Translations under genes and position numbers: made by a program | Shown here: one piece after another, positions 34,785 through 46,439 of the stretch | Position numbering within the stretch: position 1 is the first letter of the stretch | How the letters are laid out: each line of letters starts with the position of its first letter | Source: Lactobacillus kefiranofaciens | GTDB lineage: Bacteria > Bacillota > Bacilli > Lactobacillales > Lactobacillaceae | Length of the DNA: 64,000 nt | Direction: 5' to 3' | NCBI RefSeq assembly: GCF_900103655.1 | Contig: NZ_FMXC01000009.1 | Location: 1 to 64,000 of the forward strand | Notes under the pieces: model-generated | Told to the model about the DNA's origin: nothing | Database searches by the model: none | Seen by the model: only the letters and a program-made list of their open reading frames with translations

Positions 34785-37031
34785 ATGAGCGAAGAATCTA
34801 TTTTAGCTGGATTAAATCCGCAACAGAAAAAAGCAGTCGAGACTACTGAAGGACCGCTTTTGGTCGTTGCCGGAGCAGGTTCTGGCAAGACTTCTGTTTT
34901 AACAAGACGTATTGCTTACTTAGTTGAAGAGAATCATGTTGCGCCATGGAATATTTTGGCCATTACCTTCACTAACAAGGCGGCAGCTGAGATGCGCGAA
35001 CGTGAACAAAAATTGCTGGGTCCGGCTGCTGAAAATATTTGGATGTCGACCTTCCACGCCTTGTGCGTAAGAATTTTGCGTCGGGATGCCGATAAGATTG
35101 GCTATGACCATAATTTTTCAATCGCGGATTCTGCGGAACAATTGACTCTAGTTAAGCATATTGAAAAGGATCTGAACATTAATCCTAAGATGTATGATCC
35201 ACGTGGAGTCTTATCAGCGATTTCTAACGGTAAGAATGATCTGTTGACTCCGGAGGCCTTTACTGCGAGTGCTTCATCGCCTTTTGAGAAGATGACGGCT
35301 AAGATTTATCAAGAATACCAACGCAGATTGCGTCGCGATCAAATTATGGATTTTGATGATTTGATCATGCAGACCTTAGTTTTATTTAAAAAAGATCATG
35401 AAGTTTTAAAGCATTATCAAAATAAGTTCCGTTATATTCTTGTTGATGAATACCAGGATACCAACCAAGCACAATATGAGTTGTGTCATGCTTTAGCTGC
35501 GCAATATAAGAATATCTGCGTCGTGGGGGATGCTGACCAGTCAATTTATGGTTGGCGCGGCGCCAATATGGAAAACATCATGAATTTTGAGCAAGATTAT
35601 AAGCAGGATGGCGTTAAAACGGTTAAATTAGAGCAGAATTATCGTTCAACCGGTCATATCTTGTCTGCTGCCAACTCAGTTATTAAGAATAATCAAAATC
35701 GTAAAGATAAAAACCTGTGGACTGATCAAGGCGATGGTCAAAAAGTGACCTATTATCAAGCTCAAAGTGGTGATGATGAGGCGCACTATATTATTGCCAA
35801 AATTCAAGAAGAGGTAAAAGACAAGCACCGTTCTTATAAGGACTTCGCGATTTTGTATCGGACTAATGCTCAGTCTCGAACAGTCGAAGAAGCCTTCGTT
35901 AAGTCAAATATTCCTTATCAAATTGTGGGCGGACATAAATTCTATGATCGAAAGGAAATCAAAGATATTATGGCTTACTTGAAGCTGGTAGCTAACCCAG
36001 CGGATACAATGAGCATGAACCGGATTATTAATACTCCTAAGCGAGGAATTGGTGCCGCAACTGTGGAAAAGTTATTAACTTTTGCGGATAATAATCATTA
36101 TGACATGTTAGATGCGATGACTTACGTGGGCGAAAGTCCAATTAATACGCGGGCAGCCAAGAAATTAAGCGATTTTGGCATGAAAATGCGTGATGCCATT
36201 GCCTATGCGCAGAATCATGGCGTAACCGGCTTAACTGAAAAAATCTTAACGGATTTTGACTATACTGATGCATTAAGAAAAGAAAATACTATTGAATCAG
36301 AAACCCGTTTAGAAAACTTGGATGAATTCTTATCCGTTACCAAGCGTTTTGACGATCATTATGAACCAGAAGAGGATGATTCTAATCCGTTGAGCGATTT
36401 CTTAGCTGAAGTATCGTTATTAAGCGATCAGGATGACTTGGATGAAAATGATGATCAAGTAGCTTTAATGACCTTGCATGCCGCCAAGGGGCTAGAATTT
36501 CCAGTGGTATTCTTAATTGGCATGGAGGATGGGCTATTTCCTCTTCAGCGGGCAATGATGGATGATAATGAATTAGAAGAAGAACGTCGTTTGGCTTATG
36601 TGGGCATCACGCGGGCTAAGCAGGAGCTATTTTTGACGAATGCATATTCACGCATGATGTATGGCAGAATGCAGAATAACTCACCTTCAAGATTCTTAGA
36701 TGAAATTGATGCTAAAGACTTGCATAAAGAAGAAAATGAACAGCTAGAACATAGTTTTATTAAGTCTAGTTTTACCGCGCAAGCCGCACCTTTTGCCAGA
36801 AAAGAAGAACGTGCTCGTGCTCAGGTTTATACTGCTAAGAAAGCCGCTGGTGCTGTCGGTGCTGAAAAGAAGGGTTGGAGCGTTGGCGATCAAGTAGAAC
36901 ACAAGGCCTGGGGGCGTGGCGTGGTCACCAAGGTTAACGGAACAGGTGACGATATGGAACTGGATATTGCCTTCCCAGCTAAGGGGATTAAGAGACTCTT
37001 AGCTGCGTTTGCACCGATTAAGAAGGTATAA
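34785..37031 (+). CDS. pcrA: ATP-dependent DNA helicase PcrA
   Basis: 748-residue UvrD/PcrA superfamily 1 helicase with all motifs: LNPQQKKAV (Q motif), GAGSGKT (residues 30-36), ITFTNKAAAEM, ILVDEYQDTN (near 217-226), GDADQSIYGWRGA, QNYRSTGHIL, TLHAAKGLEFPVVF and RRLAYVGITRAK. It unwinds DNA 3' to 5' in repair and plasmid replication. The Tudor-like C-terminal end (DQVEHKAWGRGVV) binds RNA polymerase in relatives. ATG 34785 follows GAAGGGG; the in-frame GTG at 34770 lies in the ribosome site. Followed by ligA, the usual order in Firmicutes. Confidence 0.96.
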   Translation: MSEESILAGLNPQQKKAVETTEGPLLVVAGAGSGKTSVLTRRIAYLVEENHVAPWNILAITFTNKAAAEMREREQKLLGPAAENIWMSTFHALCVRILRRDADKIGYDHNFSIADSAEQLTLVKHIEKDLNINPKMYDPRGVLSAISNGKNDLLTPEAFTASASSPFEKMTAKIYQEYQRRLRRDQIMDFDDLIMQTLVLFKKDHEVLKHYQNKFRYILVDEYQDTNQAQYELCHALAAQYKNICVVGDADQSIYGWRGANMENIMNFEQDYKQDGVKTVKLEQNYRSTGHILSAANSVIKNNQNRKDKNLWTDQGDGQKVTYYQAQSGDDEAHYIIAKIQEEVKDKHRSYKDFAILYRTNAQSRTVEEAFVKSNIPYQIVGGHKFYDRKEIKDIMAYLKLVANPADTMSMNRIINTPKRGIGAATVEKLLTFADNNHYDMLDAMTYVGESPINTRAAKKLSDFGMKMRDAIAYAQNHGVTGLTEKILTDFDYTDALRKENTIESETRLENLDEFLSVTKRFDDHYEPEEDDSNPLSDFLAEVSLLSDQDDLDENDDQVALMTLHAAKGLEFPVVFLIGMEDGLFPLQRAMMDDNELEEERRLAYVGITRAKQELFLTNAYSRMMYGRMQNNSPSRFLDEIDAKDLHKEENEQLEHSFIKSSFTAQAAPFARKEERARAQVYTAKKAAGAVGAEKKGWSVGDQVEHKAWGRGVVTKVNGTGDDMELDIAFPAKGIKRLLAAFAPIKKV

Positions 37032-37040
37032 TAAAAGTAA

Positions 37041-39071
<2,031 letters not shown>

Positions 39072-39084
39072 AGGAACAATCATT

Positions 39085-40233
39085 GTGAAAAAATATTTGC
39101 AAATTATGGCTTTAGTCGGAGCTGCACTGACCTTGAGTGGCTGCGGTAAGTTAAAGGATTCTAGTTTAGCCAATAATGCAACCACTACTTCAACTACTAG
39201 AAAAAAGAGTTATCAAACAACGAATACTGGTAAGAATGGCTATACCGTTTTGATGAAAAATGGACGCTATGTGATTAGTGAAATTGCAGGTTTAACGGCA
39301 ACGGATAATGATAATTCTGTTGATACGCGAGAATTAGAACGAGGTCTGATCAAGATTTCCCAAAACCAGTTTTCACCTAATCAATATGTTTTTCAAGAAG
39401 GACAATATCTTGATACATCAACGGTAACGGATTGGTTAAGTAGAAAGTCTAAATCTAATCCTAATGGATTAAATCCAGTAAATAATGGCAAGAAAGATGC
39501 TAATAAGCGTAATCCAATTTATTTGGAAGAGATTATTGAGCAAGATTATTTGACCGGTTTAGGATCTAAGTATCAAATTGGTGGCATGAGCTTAGGTTTA
39601 GCCATGAATTCCGTTGATTATTACCAAAAGAAGCGTAACGGCGCTGAATTTCAAACAGATATTTCGAGAGCCGAGCAACGTGCCCAAGGCGAAAAAATGG
39701 CCAATGAGATTGTTGCTCGGTTGCGTAAGAAAAAGGCTTTGAAGAAGATTCCGATTACGATTGGTTTATTCTCAAAAACTGGAAAAGATTCATTAGTTGG
39801 CGGAACTTACTTCGCTTACGGGACAGCGGCGTCTAATAGTAGTAAAATAACTAAATGGAAATCCGTGTCGGAAAAAATGCAAGTTTTGCCGACCACTGGT
39901 AATGAAAAAGCAATTAATAGCGACGATGCATCGCACTTCAACGATTTTAAGACAGCTATTCAAAATTATTTCCCTAATATTAGTGGGGTAACGGCAACTT
40001 TGCGTTATGATAATGGCAAGCTGGCGCAAGAGAATATTTCGATTACGACCCAGTTTTATGGTTATGAACAAATTCAAAGTTTTACGCGTTTAGCTCTGTC
40101 AACGGCAAAGAAGTATTTGCCTAATAATATTCCAATCGAAATTAAGATTGGTTCAGTTGATGATGTACAAGCATTAATTGCCAAAGAAACCGGCGATAGT
40201 GATTATCTAGTCCATGTATATGGCGGCGAATAG
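39085..40233 (+). CDS. camS: CamS family sex pheromone lipoprotein
   Basis: 382-residue lipoprotein. The signal peptide [20 protein letters not shown] has the lipobox LSGC. The mature part carries the CamS region with [25 protein letters not shown] and [11 protein letters not shown]. In enterococci and staphylococci the cleaved signal gives a peptide pheromone; whether it does here is unknown. GTG 39085 is preferred because AAGGAAC lies 7-8 bases upstream and the signal starts there. It sits between ligA and gatC, as in many Firmicutes. Confidence 0.88.
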   Translation: MKKYLQIMALVGAALTLSGCGKLKDSSLANNATTTSTTRKKSYQTTNTGKNGYTVLMKNGRYVISEIAGLTATDNDNSVDTRELERGLIKISQNQFSPNQYVFQEGQYLDTSTVTDWLSRKSKSNPNGLNPVNNGKKDANKRNPIYLEEIIEQDYLTGLGSKYQIGGMSLGLAMNSVDYYQKKRNGAEFQTDISRAEQRAQGEKMANEIVARLRKKKALKKIPITIGLFSKTGKDSLVGGTYFAYGTAASNSSKITKWKSVSEKMQVLPTTGNEKAINSDDASHFNDFKTAIQNYFPNISGVTATLRYDNGKLAQENISITTQFYGYEQIQSFTRLALSTAKKYLPNNIPIEIKIGSVDDVQALIAKETGDSDYLVHVYGGE

Positions 40234-40246
40234 GAGGTATTTCTTA

Positions 40247-40555
40247 GTGGAAATCACAAAAGATACCATTAAACACGTTGCGACTCTTTCGCGACTTGCG
40301 TTTAATGAAGAAGATTTAGATAAATTTACAGATCAAATGGGATCAATTATCAACATGGCCGATCAACTTAGCGAAGTTGATACTGAAGGCGTTGCTGAAA
40401 CGGTTCAAGTTGTTGATCGTGATACTGTCTTAAGAGAAGACAAACCTGAACACTGGCAAGGTGAAGACAGAGAAACATTAATGGCCAACGTTCCTGAAAA
40501 GGCTAACGGCTACATTAAGGTTCCTGTAATTATTAATAAGGATGAGGACGAGTAA
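40247..40555 (+). CDS. gatC: Asp/Glu-tRNA(Asn/Gln) amidotransferase subunit C
   Basis: 102-residue GatC. It starts [18 protein letters not shown] and contains LREDKPEHW and [11 protein letters not shown]. It stabilises GatA and links it to GatB. The start is GTG 40247, since AGGAGGT lies 7 bases upstream and the conserved family start is there. Its stop overlaps the gatA ATG (TAATG). Confidence 0.94.
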   Translation: MEITKDTIKHVATLSRLAFNEEDLDKFTDQMGSIINMADQLSEVDTEGVAETVQVVDRDTVLREDKPEHWQGEDRETLMANVPEKANGYIKVPVIINKDEDE

Positions 40556-41994
40556 TGAATTACTTAAACGAAAATATTGATTCATTAAACAAAAAGCTTG
40601 CCAGCGGTGACTTATCAGCAGATAAGCTAGCTAAAGACACTGTGGCAAACATTAAAGACACAGATAAGAAGTTAAATGCTTGGATCACTGTTTTAGCTGA
40701 TGCTAAGCCTGCAGAAAATCTTGACTATTCAAAGAGCAAGCTTGCAGGTATTCCAATTGCTATCAAGGACAACATCATCACTAACGGTGTAAAGACTACT
40801 GCTGCTAGTCATATTTTGTACAACTACATGCCAATGTATGATGCTACAGTTATTTCTAAGTTGAAGAAGGCTGGCGCTACCTTTGTTGGTAAGACTAACA
40901 TGGATGAATTTGCCATGGGTTCTTCAACTGAACATTCATACTACGGTGCTACTCACAACCCATGGAACTTAGACAAGGTTCCTGGTGGTTCATCTGGTGG
41001 TTCTGCAGCTGCAGTTGCCAGCGGTCAAGTTGTTGCCGCACTTGGTTCAGATACTGGTGGTTCAATTCGTCAACCTGCCGCATTCAACGGTATTTTTGGG
41101 ATTAAGCCAACCTACGGCCGTGTATCACGTTGGGGCTTGATTGCCTTTGGTTCTTCTCTTGACCAAATTGGTGTGATGACTAAGCGTGTTAAGGATTCAG
41201 CTGAGGTTCTTAATGTGATTGCGGGTGCAGATGACCACGATTCTACTGTTTCAACTCGTGAAGTTCCTGACTTTACTAAGTTCATTGGTCAAGATGTTAA
41301 GGGCTTGCGTGTTGCTGTTCCTAAGGAATATATGGAAGCAGTTAGCGGCGAGATGCGTGAAGTTATCCAGAAGCAAATTGATGCTTTAAAGGATGCTGGC
41401 GCAGTTATCAACGAAGTATCATTGCCACATACTAAGTATGTTGTTCCTGACTACTACATCATCGCTTCAAGTGAAGCTTCATCAAACTTGCAAAGATATG
41501 ATGGTATCCGTTACGGCTACCGTGCTAAGGATACCAAGAACTTGCTTGATGTTTACGTTAAATCACGTTCTGAAGGCTTTGGTACAGAAGTTAAGCGTAG
41601 AATCATGCTTGGCTCATTTGCACTTTCTGCTGGTTCATACGACAGATTCTTTAGACAAGCTGCCAAGGTTAGAACTTTGATTTGCGATGACTTTGACAAG
41701 ATCTTTGCCGAAAACGATGTTATCGTTGGGCCAACTACTACTGAACCTGCATTTGATATTGGTAGTGAAGTTTCAGACCCAATCAAGATGTACAACAACG
41801 ATATTTTAACTATTTCTGCCAACTTAGCAGGTATTCCTGCAGCTAGTGTTCCAGCTGGTTTAGTTGATGGTATGCCTGTTGGCTTACAAGTTATGGCTAA
41901 GCGCTTTGATGAAGGCAACGTCTTCAAGACTGCTGACTTTATTGAACGCACTAACAAGTTTTATAAAAAAACACCAACTGGAATGGAGGATTAA
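40555..41994 (+). CDS. gatA: Asp/Glu-tRNA amidotransferase subunit A
   Basis: 479-residue amidase-signature protein that releases ammonia from glutamine for transamidation of Glu-tRNA(Gln) or Asp-tRNA(Asn). The Ser-cisSer-Lys triad is visible: [10 protein letters not shown] for Lys, [16 protein letters not shown] for the serine loop, and [14 protein letters not shown] for the nucleophile. Complete and translationally coupled to gatC. Codon choice is strongly biased toward preferred codons, as in highly expressed genes. Confidence 0.97.
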   Translation: MNYLNENIDSLNKKLASGDLSADKLAKDTVANIKDTDKKLNAWITVLADAKPAENLDYSKSKLAGIPIAIKDNIITNGVKTTAASHILYNYMPMYDATVISKLKKAGATFVGKTNMDEFAMGSSTEHSYYGATHNPWNLDKVPGGSSGGSAAAVASGQVVAALGSDTGGSIRQPAAFNGIFGIKPTYGRVSRWGLIAFGSSLDQIGVMTKRVKDSAEVLNVIAGADDHDSTVSTREVPDFTKFIGQDVKGLRVAVPKEYMEAVSGEMREVIQKQIDALKDAGAVINEVSLPHTKYVVPDYYIIASSEASSNLQRYDGIRYGYRAKDTKNLLDVYVKSRSEGFGTEVKRRIMLGSFALSAGSYDRFFRQAAKVRTLICDDFDKIFAENDVIVGPTTTEPAFDIGSEVSDPIKMYNNDILTISANLAGIPAASVPAGLVDGMPVGLQVMAKRFDEGNVFKTADFIERTNKFYKKTPTGMED

Positions 41995-41998
41995 TTGA

Positions 41999-43429
41999 AT
42001 GAATTTTAAATCGACTATCGGACTTGAAGTCCACTTCGAATTAAAGACAAAGAGCAAGATTTTCTCTCCTTCACCAGTAACTTATGGTGCTGAACAAAAC
42101 ACGGAGACTAACGTTATTGACTGGGCTATGCCTGGTACCTTGCCAATGGTTAACAAGAACGTTTACCGTTTAGGTATTATGGTTGCCATTGCAACCCACG
42201 CTCACATTTTGCCAACTACTCACTTCGACCGTAAGAACTACTTCTATCCTGATAACCCAAAGGCTTACCAGATTACTCAGTTCTTCCAACCACTTGCTCG
42301 TGATGGTTACATCGAAGTTGAAGTTCGCGGCAAGAAGAAGAGAATCGGTATCCACGAAATGCACATCGAAGAAGATGCCGGTAAGAACACTCATGGAACC
42401 AACGGCTTCTCATACGTTGACTTAAACCGTCAGGGCGTGCCACTACTTGAAGTTGTTTCTGAACCTGACATGGAAGACCCAGAAGAAGCTTACGCTTACC
42501 TTGAAAAGTTACGTAAGATCGTTCAATTTACTGGTGCTTCTGACGTTAAGATGGAAGAAGGTTCAATGCGTGTTGATACCAACATTTCTATCCGTCCTGT
42601 AGGTCAAAAGGAACTTGGTACTAAGGTCGAAATGAAGAACTTGAACTCATTTGACCACGTACGTCGTTCACTTGCTTATGAAGAAAAGCGTCAAGAACAA
42701 GTATTGCTTGCTGGTGGTCACGTTCAGCTTTCAACTCGTCGTTTCGACGAAGCAACTGGCAAGACTGTTTTGGAACGTGTTAAGGAAGGTGCTTCCGACT
42801 ACCGTTACTTCCCAGAACCAGATATTGCTCCTGACCACATCAGTCAAGATTGGATTGATGAAATTGCTAAGGAATTACCAAAGGGGCCATTTGCTCGTTA
42901 CGACGACTATGTCAACAAGTATGGCTTAAAGCCTTATGATGCAAATGTTTTGCTTCAAACTAAGGAAAGCTCAGACTTCTTTGATAGTGCCGTTGCAGCT
43001 GGTGCTGATCCAACTTTGGCAGCTAACTGGATGAACACTCAAGTAAATGGTTACTTGAACGATCACCGCGTAAGCTTGAATGATATTAAGCTTACTCCTG
43101 AACACTTGGCAGAAATGATTAAGTTGATCAAGGATGGTACTATTTCATCCAAGATCGCTAAGAAGGTCTTTGCCGAAACTATCAAGAATGGTACTGATCC
43201 TAAGAAGTACGTTGAAGACAAGGGTATGGTTCAATTATCAGATACTTCAGTCTTAGCTCCAATGGTTAAGAAGGTCGTTGACGATAACCCACAATCAGTT
43301 GAAGACTTTAAGAATGGTAAGGACCGTGCAATTGGTTACTTGGTTGGTCAAATCATGAAGCAAACTCGTGGTAAGGCTAACCCTAAGATGGTTAACAAGT
43401 TGCTTAACCAAGAATTGCAAAGTCGTTAA
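41999..43429 (+). CDS. gatB: Asp/Glu-tRNA amidotransferase subunit B
   Basis: 476-residue GatB that binds the mischarged tRNA and activates its carboxylate with ATP. Blocks are [68 protein letters not shown], and a C-terminal YqeY-like helical domain ([21 protein letters not shown]). RBS GGAGG precedes the ATG. Normal length. It completes the gatCAB operon. Confidence 0.97.
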   Translation: MNFKSTIGLEVHFELKTKSKIFSPSPVTYGAEQNTETNVIDWAMPGTLPMVNKNVYRLGIMVAIATHAHILPTTHFDRKNYFYPDNPKAYQITQFFQPLARDGYIEVEVRGKKKRIGIHEMHIEEDAGKNTHGTNGFSYVDLNRQGVPLLEVVSEPDMEDPEEAYAYLEKLRKIVQFTGASDVKMEEGSMRVDTNISIRPVGQKELGTKVEMKNLNSFDHVRRSLAYEEKRQEQVLLAGGHVQLSTRRFDEATGKTVLERVKEGASDYRYFPEPDIAPDHISQDWIDEIAKELPKGPFARYDDYVNKYGLKPYDANVLLQTKESSDFFDSAVAAGADPTLAANWMNTQVNGYLNDHRVSLNDIKLTPEHLAEMIKLIKDGTISSKIAKKVFAETIKNGTDPKKYVEDKGMVQLSDTSVLAPMVKKVVDDNPQSVEDFKNGKDRAIGYLVGQIMKQTRGKANPKMVNKLLNQELQSR

Positions 43430-43452
43430 TTTTAGAACGTTAGGTAGTAATT

Positions 43453-44373
43453 ATGACTAGTAAAGCAAGATTAATTTATAATCCTGTATCCGGTCACGAG
43501 CAGATGCCCAAGAATGTGGCCGATATTTTAGATGTGTTAGAGCAGGCCGGATATGAGGCTAGTGCTTTTAGAACAACACCTGAAGAAAATAGTGCTCGCA
43601 ATGAAGCTACTCGTGCTGCTAAGGAAGGTTTTGAGCTAATCGTGGCAGCTGGTGGCGACGGGACAATCAATGAAGTAGTTAACGGAATTGTCTTTTTGGA
43701 AAAAAGACCTAAGATGGCAATCATTCCGGCAGGGACTACCAATGATTATGCCCGTGCATTAGCTATTCCGCGTGATAATATTCCAGATGCTGCTAAGGTA
43801 ATCTTAAAGAATAAGACACGCAAGATGGATATCGGTAAGGCAATTTTTGGCAATCAAACTCAATATTTTGTAAATATTGCTGCCAGCGGTTCTTTGACAG
43901 AATTAACTTACGGCGTGCCATCTGAAGTAAAGTCAGCTTTAGGTTATGCGGCATACTTAATCAAAGGTGCAGAAATGTTGCCACATTTGACTGAGAATGA
44001 GATGCGCTTAACCTATGATGATGGTGTTTATGAAGGTAAGCTTTCCATGTTCCTGTTAGGGATGACCAATTCAATTGGTGGTTTTGAACAGGTAATGCCT
44101 GATGCTGAATTGAGCGATGGTTTATTCCAATTGATCGTGGTTAAGCCTTCTGATCCTGTCAGCATGATGAAGCTGATGGCTTTAGCCTTGAATGGGAAGC
44201 ACGTCGATGATCCGAACATCATTTATACCAAGACGCGTAGCTTGAAGGCTGAGCTAATTGGTAAGAGTGCAGGACAAGATTTGCCAGTTAACCTTGATGG
44301 TGAAATTGGTGGGTATTGTCCGGTAGAATTCAAGAACTTGCAACAACGTATTGAATTCTATGTTGGTAAATAA
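43453..44373 (+). CDS. dgkB: diacylglycerol kinase (lipid kinase DgkB type)
   Basis: 306-residue soluble lipid kinase. The catalytic domain is N-terminal, with IYNPVSGHE, VAAGGDGTINEVVNGI (the GGDGT motif near residues 64-68) and IPAGTTNDYARALAI, and the C-terminal beta-sandwich contains GMTNSIGGFEQVMPDAELSDG. It phosphorylates diacylglycerol released by lipoteichoic acid synthesis and returns it to phospholipids. It follows gatB by 23 bases, as is usual in lactobacilli. A terminator follows. Confidence 0.92.
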   Translation: MTSKARLIYNPVSGHEQMPKNVADILDVLEQAGYEASAFRTTPEENSARNEATRAAKEGFELIVAAGGDGTINEVVNGIVFLEKRPKMAIIPAGTTNDYARALAIPRDNIPDAAKVILKNKTRKMDIGKAIFGNQTQYFVNIAASGSLTELTYGVPSEVKSALGYAAYLIKGAEMLPHLTENEMRLTYDDGVYEGKLSMFLLGMTNSIGGFEQVMPDAELSDGLFQLIVVKPSDPVSMMKLMALALNGKHVDDPNIIYTKTRSLKAELIGKSAGQDLPVNLDGEIGGYCPVEFKNLQQRIEFYVGK

Positions 44374-44393
44374 AAGTTGAAATTGTAAAAATA

Positions 44394-44430
44394 AATGGAG
44401 CTTAGTCAATCGTGCTAAGCTCCATTTTTT
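44394..44430 (+). terminator. terminator after dgkB
   Basis: TGGAGCTTAG (44396-44405) pairs with CTAAGCTCCA (44415-44424), followed by a T run. Confidence 0.85.
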
Positions 44431-44439
44431 AGGTGAAAA

Positions 44440-45132
44440 ATGTTTAAGTTGCATAAAGTATTCGATAGTCGACATTATCGAAGATTATCGTCAGTTCAGA
44501 AAGAAGAATTAAAAGAGGCGCGGGATAAAGTACATCAGGCGCAACAAAAAGAACCTGAGAGATTGCGAGAACACCTCGAAACTTTCAATGATGCCGTGAT
44601 TGCGATCATTATTACGATAATTGTTTTGCAAATACAGCCAGCTTTTAAGGCAAGTCAATATTTAGAATTTTTAGGAAATATCGTAATTTTCATTATTGCT
44701 TTCTTTATTATTGCGGATTTTTGGTATGATTTGCATATAGCTTTTTCTTATTTCATCTTTAAGCCTGACAAAATTACTGCAATTTGTGATTTTTGTTTGT
44801 TAGCTACTTTATCTCTTTTGCCCGTGATGACCAAGTGGATCATGATGCGTGATTCTGCTTTTGCGGTAACAAATTTTGGGATAGTGTATTTCATTGCTCA
44901 GATTTTAAAGGTTTTTGTGCAATACTTTGGAGCAAAGCCACTAATGCGTAGCTCACAGGTGATGAATATAATGATGGTAAAAACGTCAGTGCATAGAATT
45001 ATTCTCGTGTTTCTTTTGACATTATTTTTAATATTGTTATCACTAGTTGTGCCTAAGGTGGCTATGTTCTTATATATTCTTATTCCATTTATTTCATTTT
45101 TGATGCCAAATAATAGTCGTGGCTTTAGATAA
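44440..45132 (+). CDS. TMEM175-family (DUF1211) membrane protein
   Basis: 230 residues with five or six membrane segments. The first carries the family hallmark in the form ETFNDAVIAIIITIIVLQI (usual form FSDGVFAIIIT), after a charged cytoplasmic N terminus (about 45 residues). Bacterial TMEM175 proteins are potassium-selective channels built as tetramers; the Phe of the FSD block is replaced by FND here. RBS AGGTGAAAA precedes the ATG. The gene lies between two terminators. Confidence 0.75.
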   Translation: MFKLHKVFDSRHYRRLSSVQKEELKEARDKVHQAQQKEPERLREHLETFNDAVIAIIITIIVLQIQPAFKASQYLEFLGNIVIFIIAFFIIADFWYDLHIAFSYFIFKPDKITAICDFCLLATLSLLPVMTKWIMMRDSAFAVTNFGIVYFIAQILKVFVQYFGAKPLMRSSQVMNIMMVKTSVHRIILVFLLTLFLILLSLVVPKVAMFLYILIPFISFLMPNNSRGFR

Positions 45133-45169
45133 AAAAATAGATGCAGATTTTTTCTGCATCTATTTTTTA
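45132..45169. terminator. bidirectional terminator
   Basis: AAATAGATGCAGA pairs with TCTGCATCTATTT, with A and T tracts on both sides. It serves the TMEM175-like gene and the convergent BI-1 gene. Confidence 0.85.
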
Positions 45170-45175
45170 TTAAAA

Positions 45176-45880
45176 TTAATCGCGATCTCCGCCCATGCCG
45201 AAAATTTGAAGCAAGAACAAGAAGATGTTCACGAAGTCTAAGTAAAGTTGCAAAGCACCAAGTACGGCTAAACCATTAGTTGAAACTTGGCTACCGTAGT
45301 TGTTGTAAATTGCCTTCATCTTTTGTGCATCGTAAGCAGTCAATCCAGTGAAGATTACTACACCGATGATTGAGAAGACGAAGCTGGCAACGGAATTGCG
45401 CAAGAAAATGTTAACAACCATTGCAACTAACAAACCGATCAAGGCAGCACTTAGGTAAGAACCCATGTTGTTCAAGTTCTTCTTAGTAAATGTACCAAAA
45501 ACGGCCATTGCTCCGAATACAGCGGCAGATGATACAAATGCCGTACCGATTTGAGCTTGGGTATAGAAGCCAGCTAAAAGTGCAAATTCAAAGCCATAAA
45601 TGACAGCTAAGATCATTAACATCACAAAACCTGCAACTGGATTTCTAGTAGCTTTGAAATTGATGCCCAATGATAAACCGATTGGAACAAAAAGAATAAT
45701 CCACATCATTGCAGGTGGCATTTGCATCACTGCTGATCTAAAGACAGTCATGGTCAAAAATGCGGCAAGTGCTGAAACTAAAACGGATAGTCCCATGTAG
45801 CCGTACATTTTTGAAAGAAAACCGTTTACTTCTGAAACGTCATGAACTTCACGACGTCCAGGATTTGAAAAGTTATCCAT
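45176..45880 (-). CDS. Bax inhibitor-1/YccA family membrane protein
   Basis: About 234 residues with seven hydrophobic segments and a short hydrophilic start (MDNFSNPGRREVHDVSEV). Family blocks are FLSKMYGYMGLSVLVSALAAF, YGFEFALLAG, and the late FTGLTAYDAQKMKAIY with LALYLDF-type LGALQLYLDFVNIFLFLLQIF, which carries the conserved aspartates. Relatives act as pH-dependent calcium leak channels; the role in lactobacilli is unclear. ATG 45880 is chosen; a GTG at 45892 would add four residues. Confidence 0.88.
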   Translation of the reverse strand: MDNFSNPGRREVHDVSEVNGFLSKMYGYMGLSVLVSALAAFLTMTVFRSAVMQMPPAMMWIILFVPIGLSLGINFKATRNPVAGFVMLMILAVIYGFEFALLAGFYTQAQIGTAFVSSAAVFGAMAVFGTFTKKNLNNMGSYLSAALIGLLVAMVVNIFLRNSVASFVFSIIGVVIFTGLTAYDAQKMKAIYNNYGSQVSTNGLAVLGALQLYLDFVNIFLFLLQIFGMGGDRD

Positions 45881-46061
45881 ATTATATGTCACTCTTTCTT
45901 TTATTTAGTTGTCTTATATATTTTAACGTATTTAGAAAAAAAGTATAGTATTGCTGTTTGTAGCACTAGTTTTTAAGGTTTTCTTATAAATGAGTTATTT
46001 GAGGCAAAGAAATTTTTTATAAACAATATTTCCCGTATAGTTAGATTAAGGAAGTGATTGT

Positions 46062-46403
46062 ATGGATAAAAAATATTCAGATAATGAAGTGCGTGGAGAA
46101 CGCAGCAGCCGACCAAAGCAGGTGGAAAAACAAGCTTTAACTTTAAGTTTTACCAAAAATGCTTGGGACAAATATCGACAACTAACAGGGTCACAGAAGA
46201 CGTTTATTGATCGTGAATTAGACGATTTAAAATTTAATCAAAATAGACAAAAAAGTAAACAGGTTAATGCAGAGCTTGATCAGGTACTTGTTTTTGAGAA
46301 AAATGGTGCAGAGATAGTAATTACGGATATTGTGTATGAACCATATCGTGAAAGCAAAGAGCATAAGAAGGCTCAAATCAGGATGGAAGATATGAATAAC
46401 TAA
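46062..46403 (+). CDS. hypothetical protein, 113 aa
   Basis: Intact highly charged soluble protein. The first 25 residues are disordered and basic. The rest reads LSFTKNAWDKYRQLTG, a lysine-rich helix, then VLVFEKNGAEIVITDIVYEP. The order of helix, helix, then beta strands is loosely like RelE/YoeB-type toxins, but no antitoxin gene is adjacent and catalytic residues cannot be assigned, so I do not call it a toxin. RBS AAGGAAGTGATTG precedes the ATG. A terminator follows. Confidence 0.6.
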   Translation: MDKKYSDNEVRGERSSRPKQVEKQALTLSFTKNAWDKYRQLTGSQKTFIDRELDDLKFNQNRQKSKQVNAELDQVLVFEKNGAEIVITDIVYEPYRESKEHKKAQIRMEDMNN

Positions 46404-46430
46404 AAAAGAGTGCTTTGGGCACTCTTTTTG
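46403..46430. terminator. bidirectional terminator
   Basis: AAAAAGAGTGC pairs with GCACTCTTTTT around TTTGG. It lies between convergent genes. Confidence 0.85.
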
Positions 46431-46439
46431 TCTTAAAAT

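Noticed and set aside
46062-46403. RelE/YoeB-type toxin gene
   Set aside because: The resemblance is only general strand order; no paired antitoxin gene and no recognisable catalytic residues.
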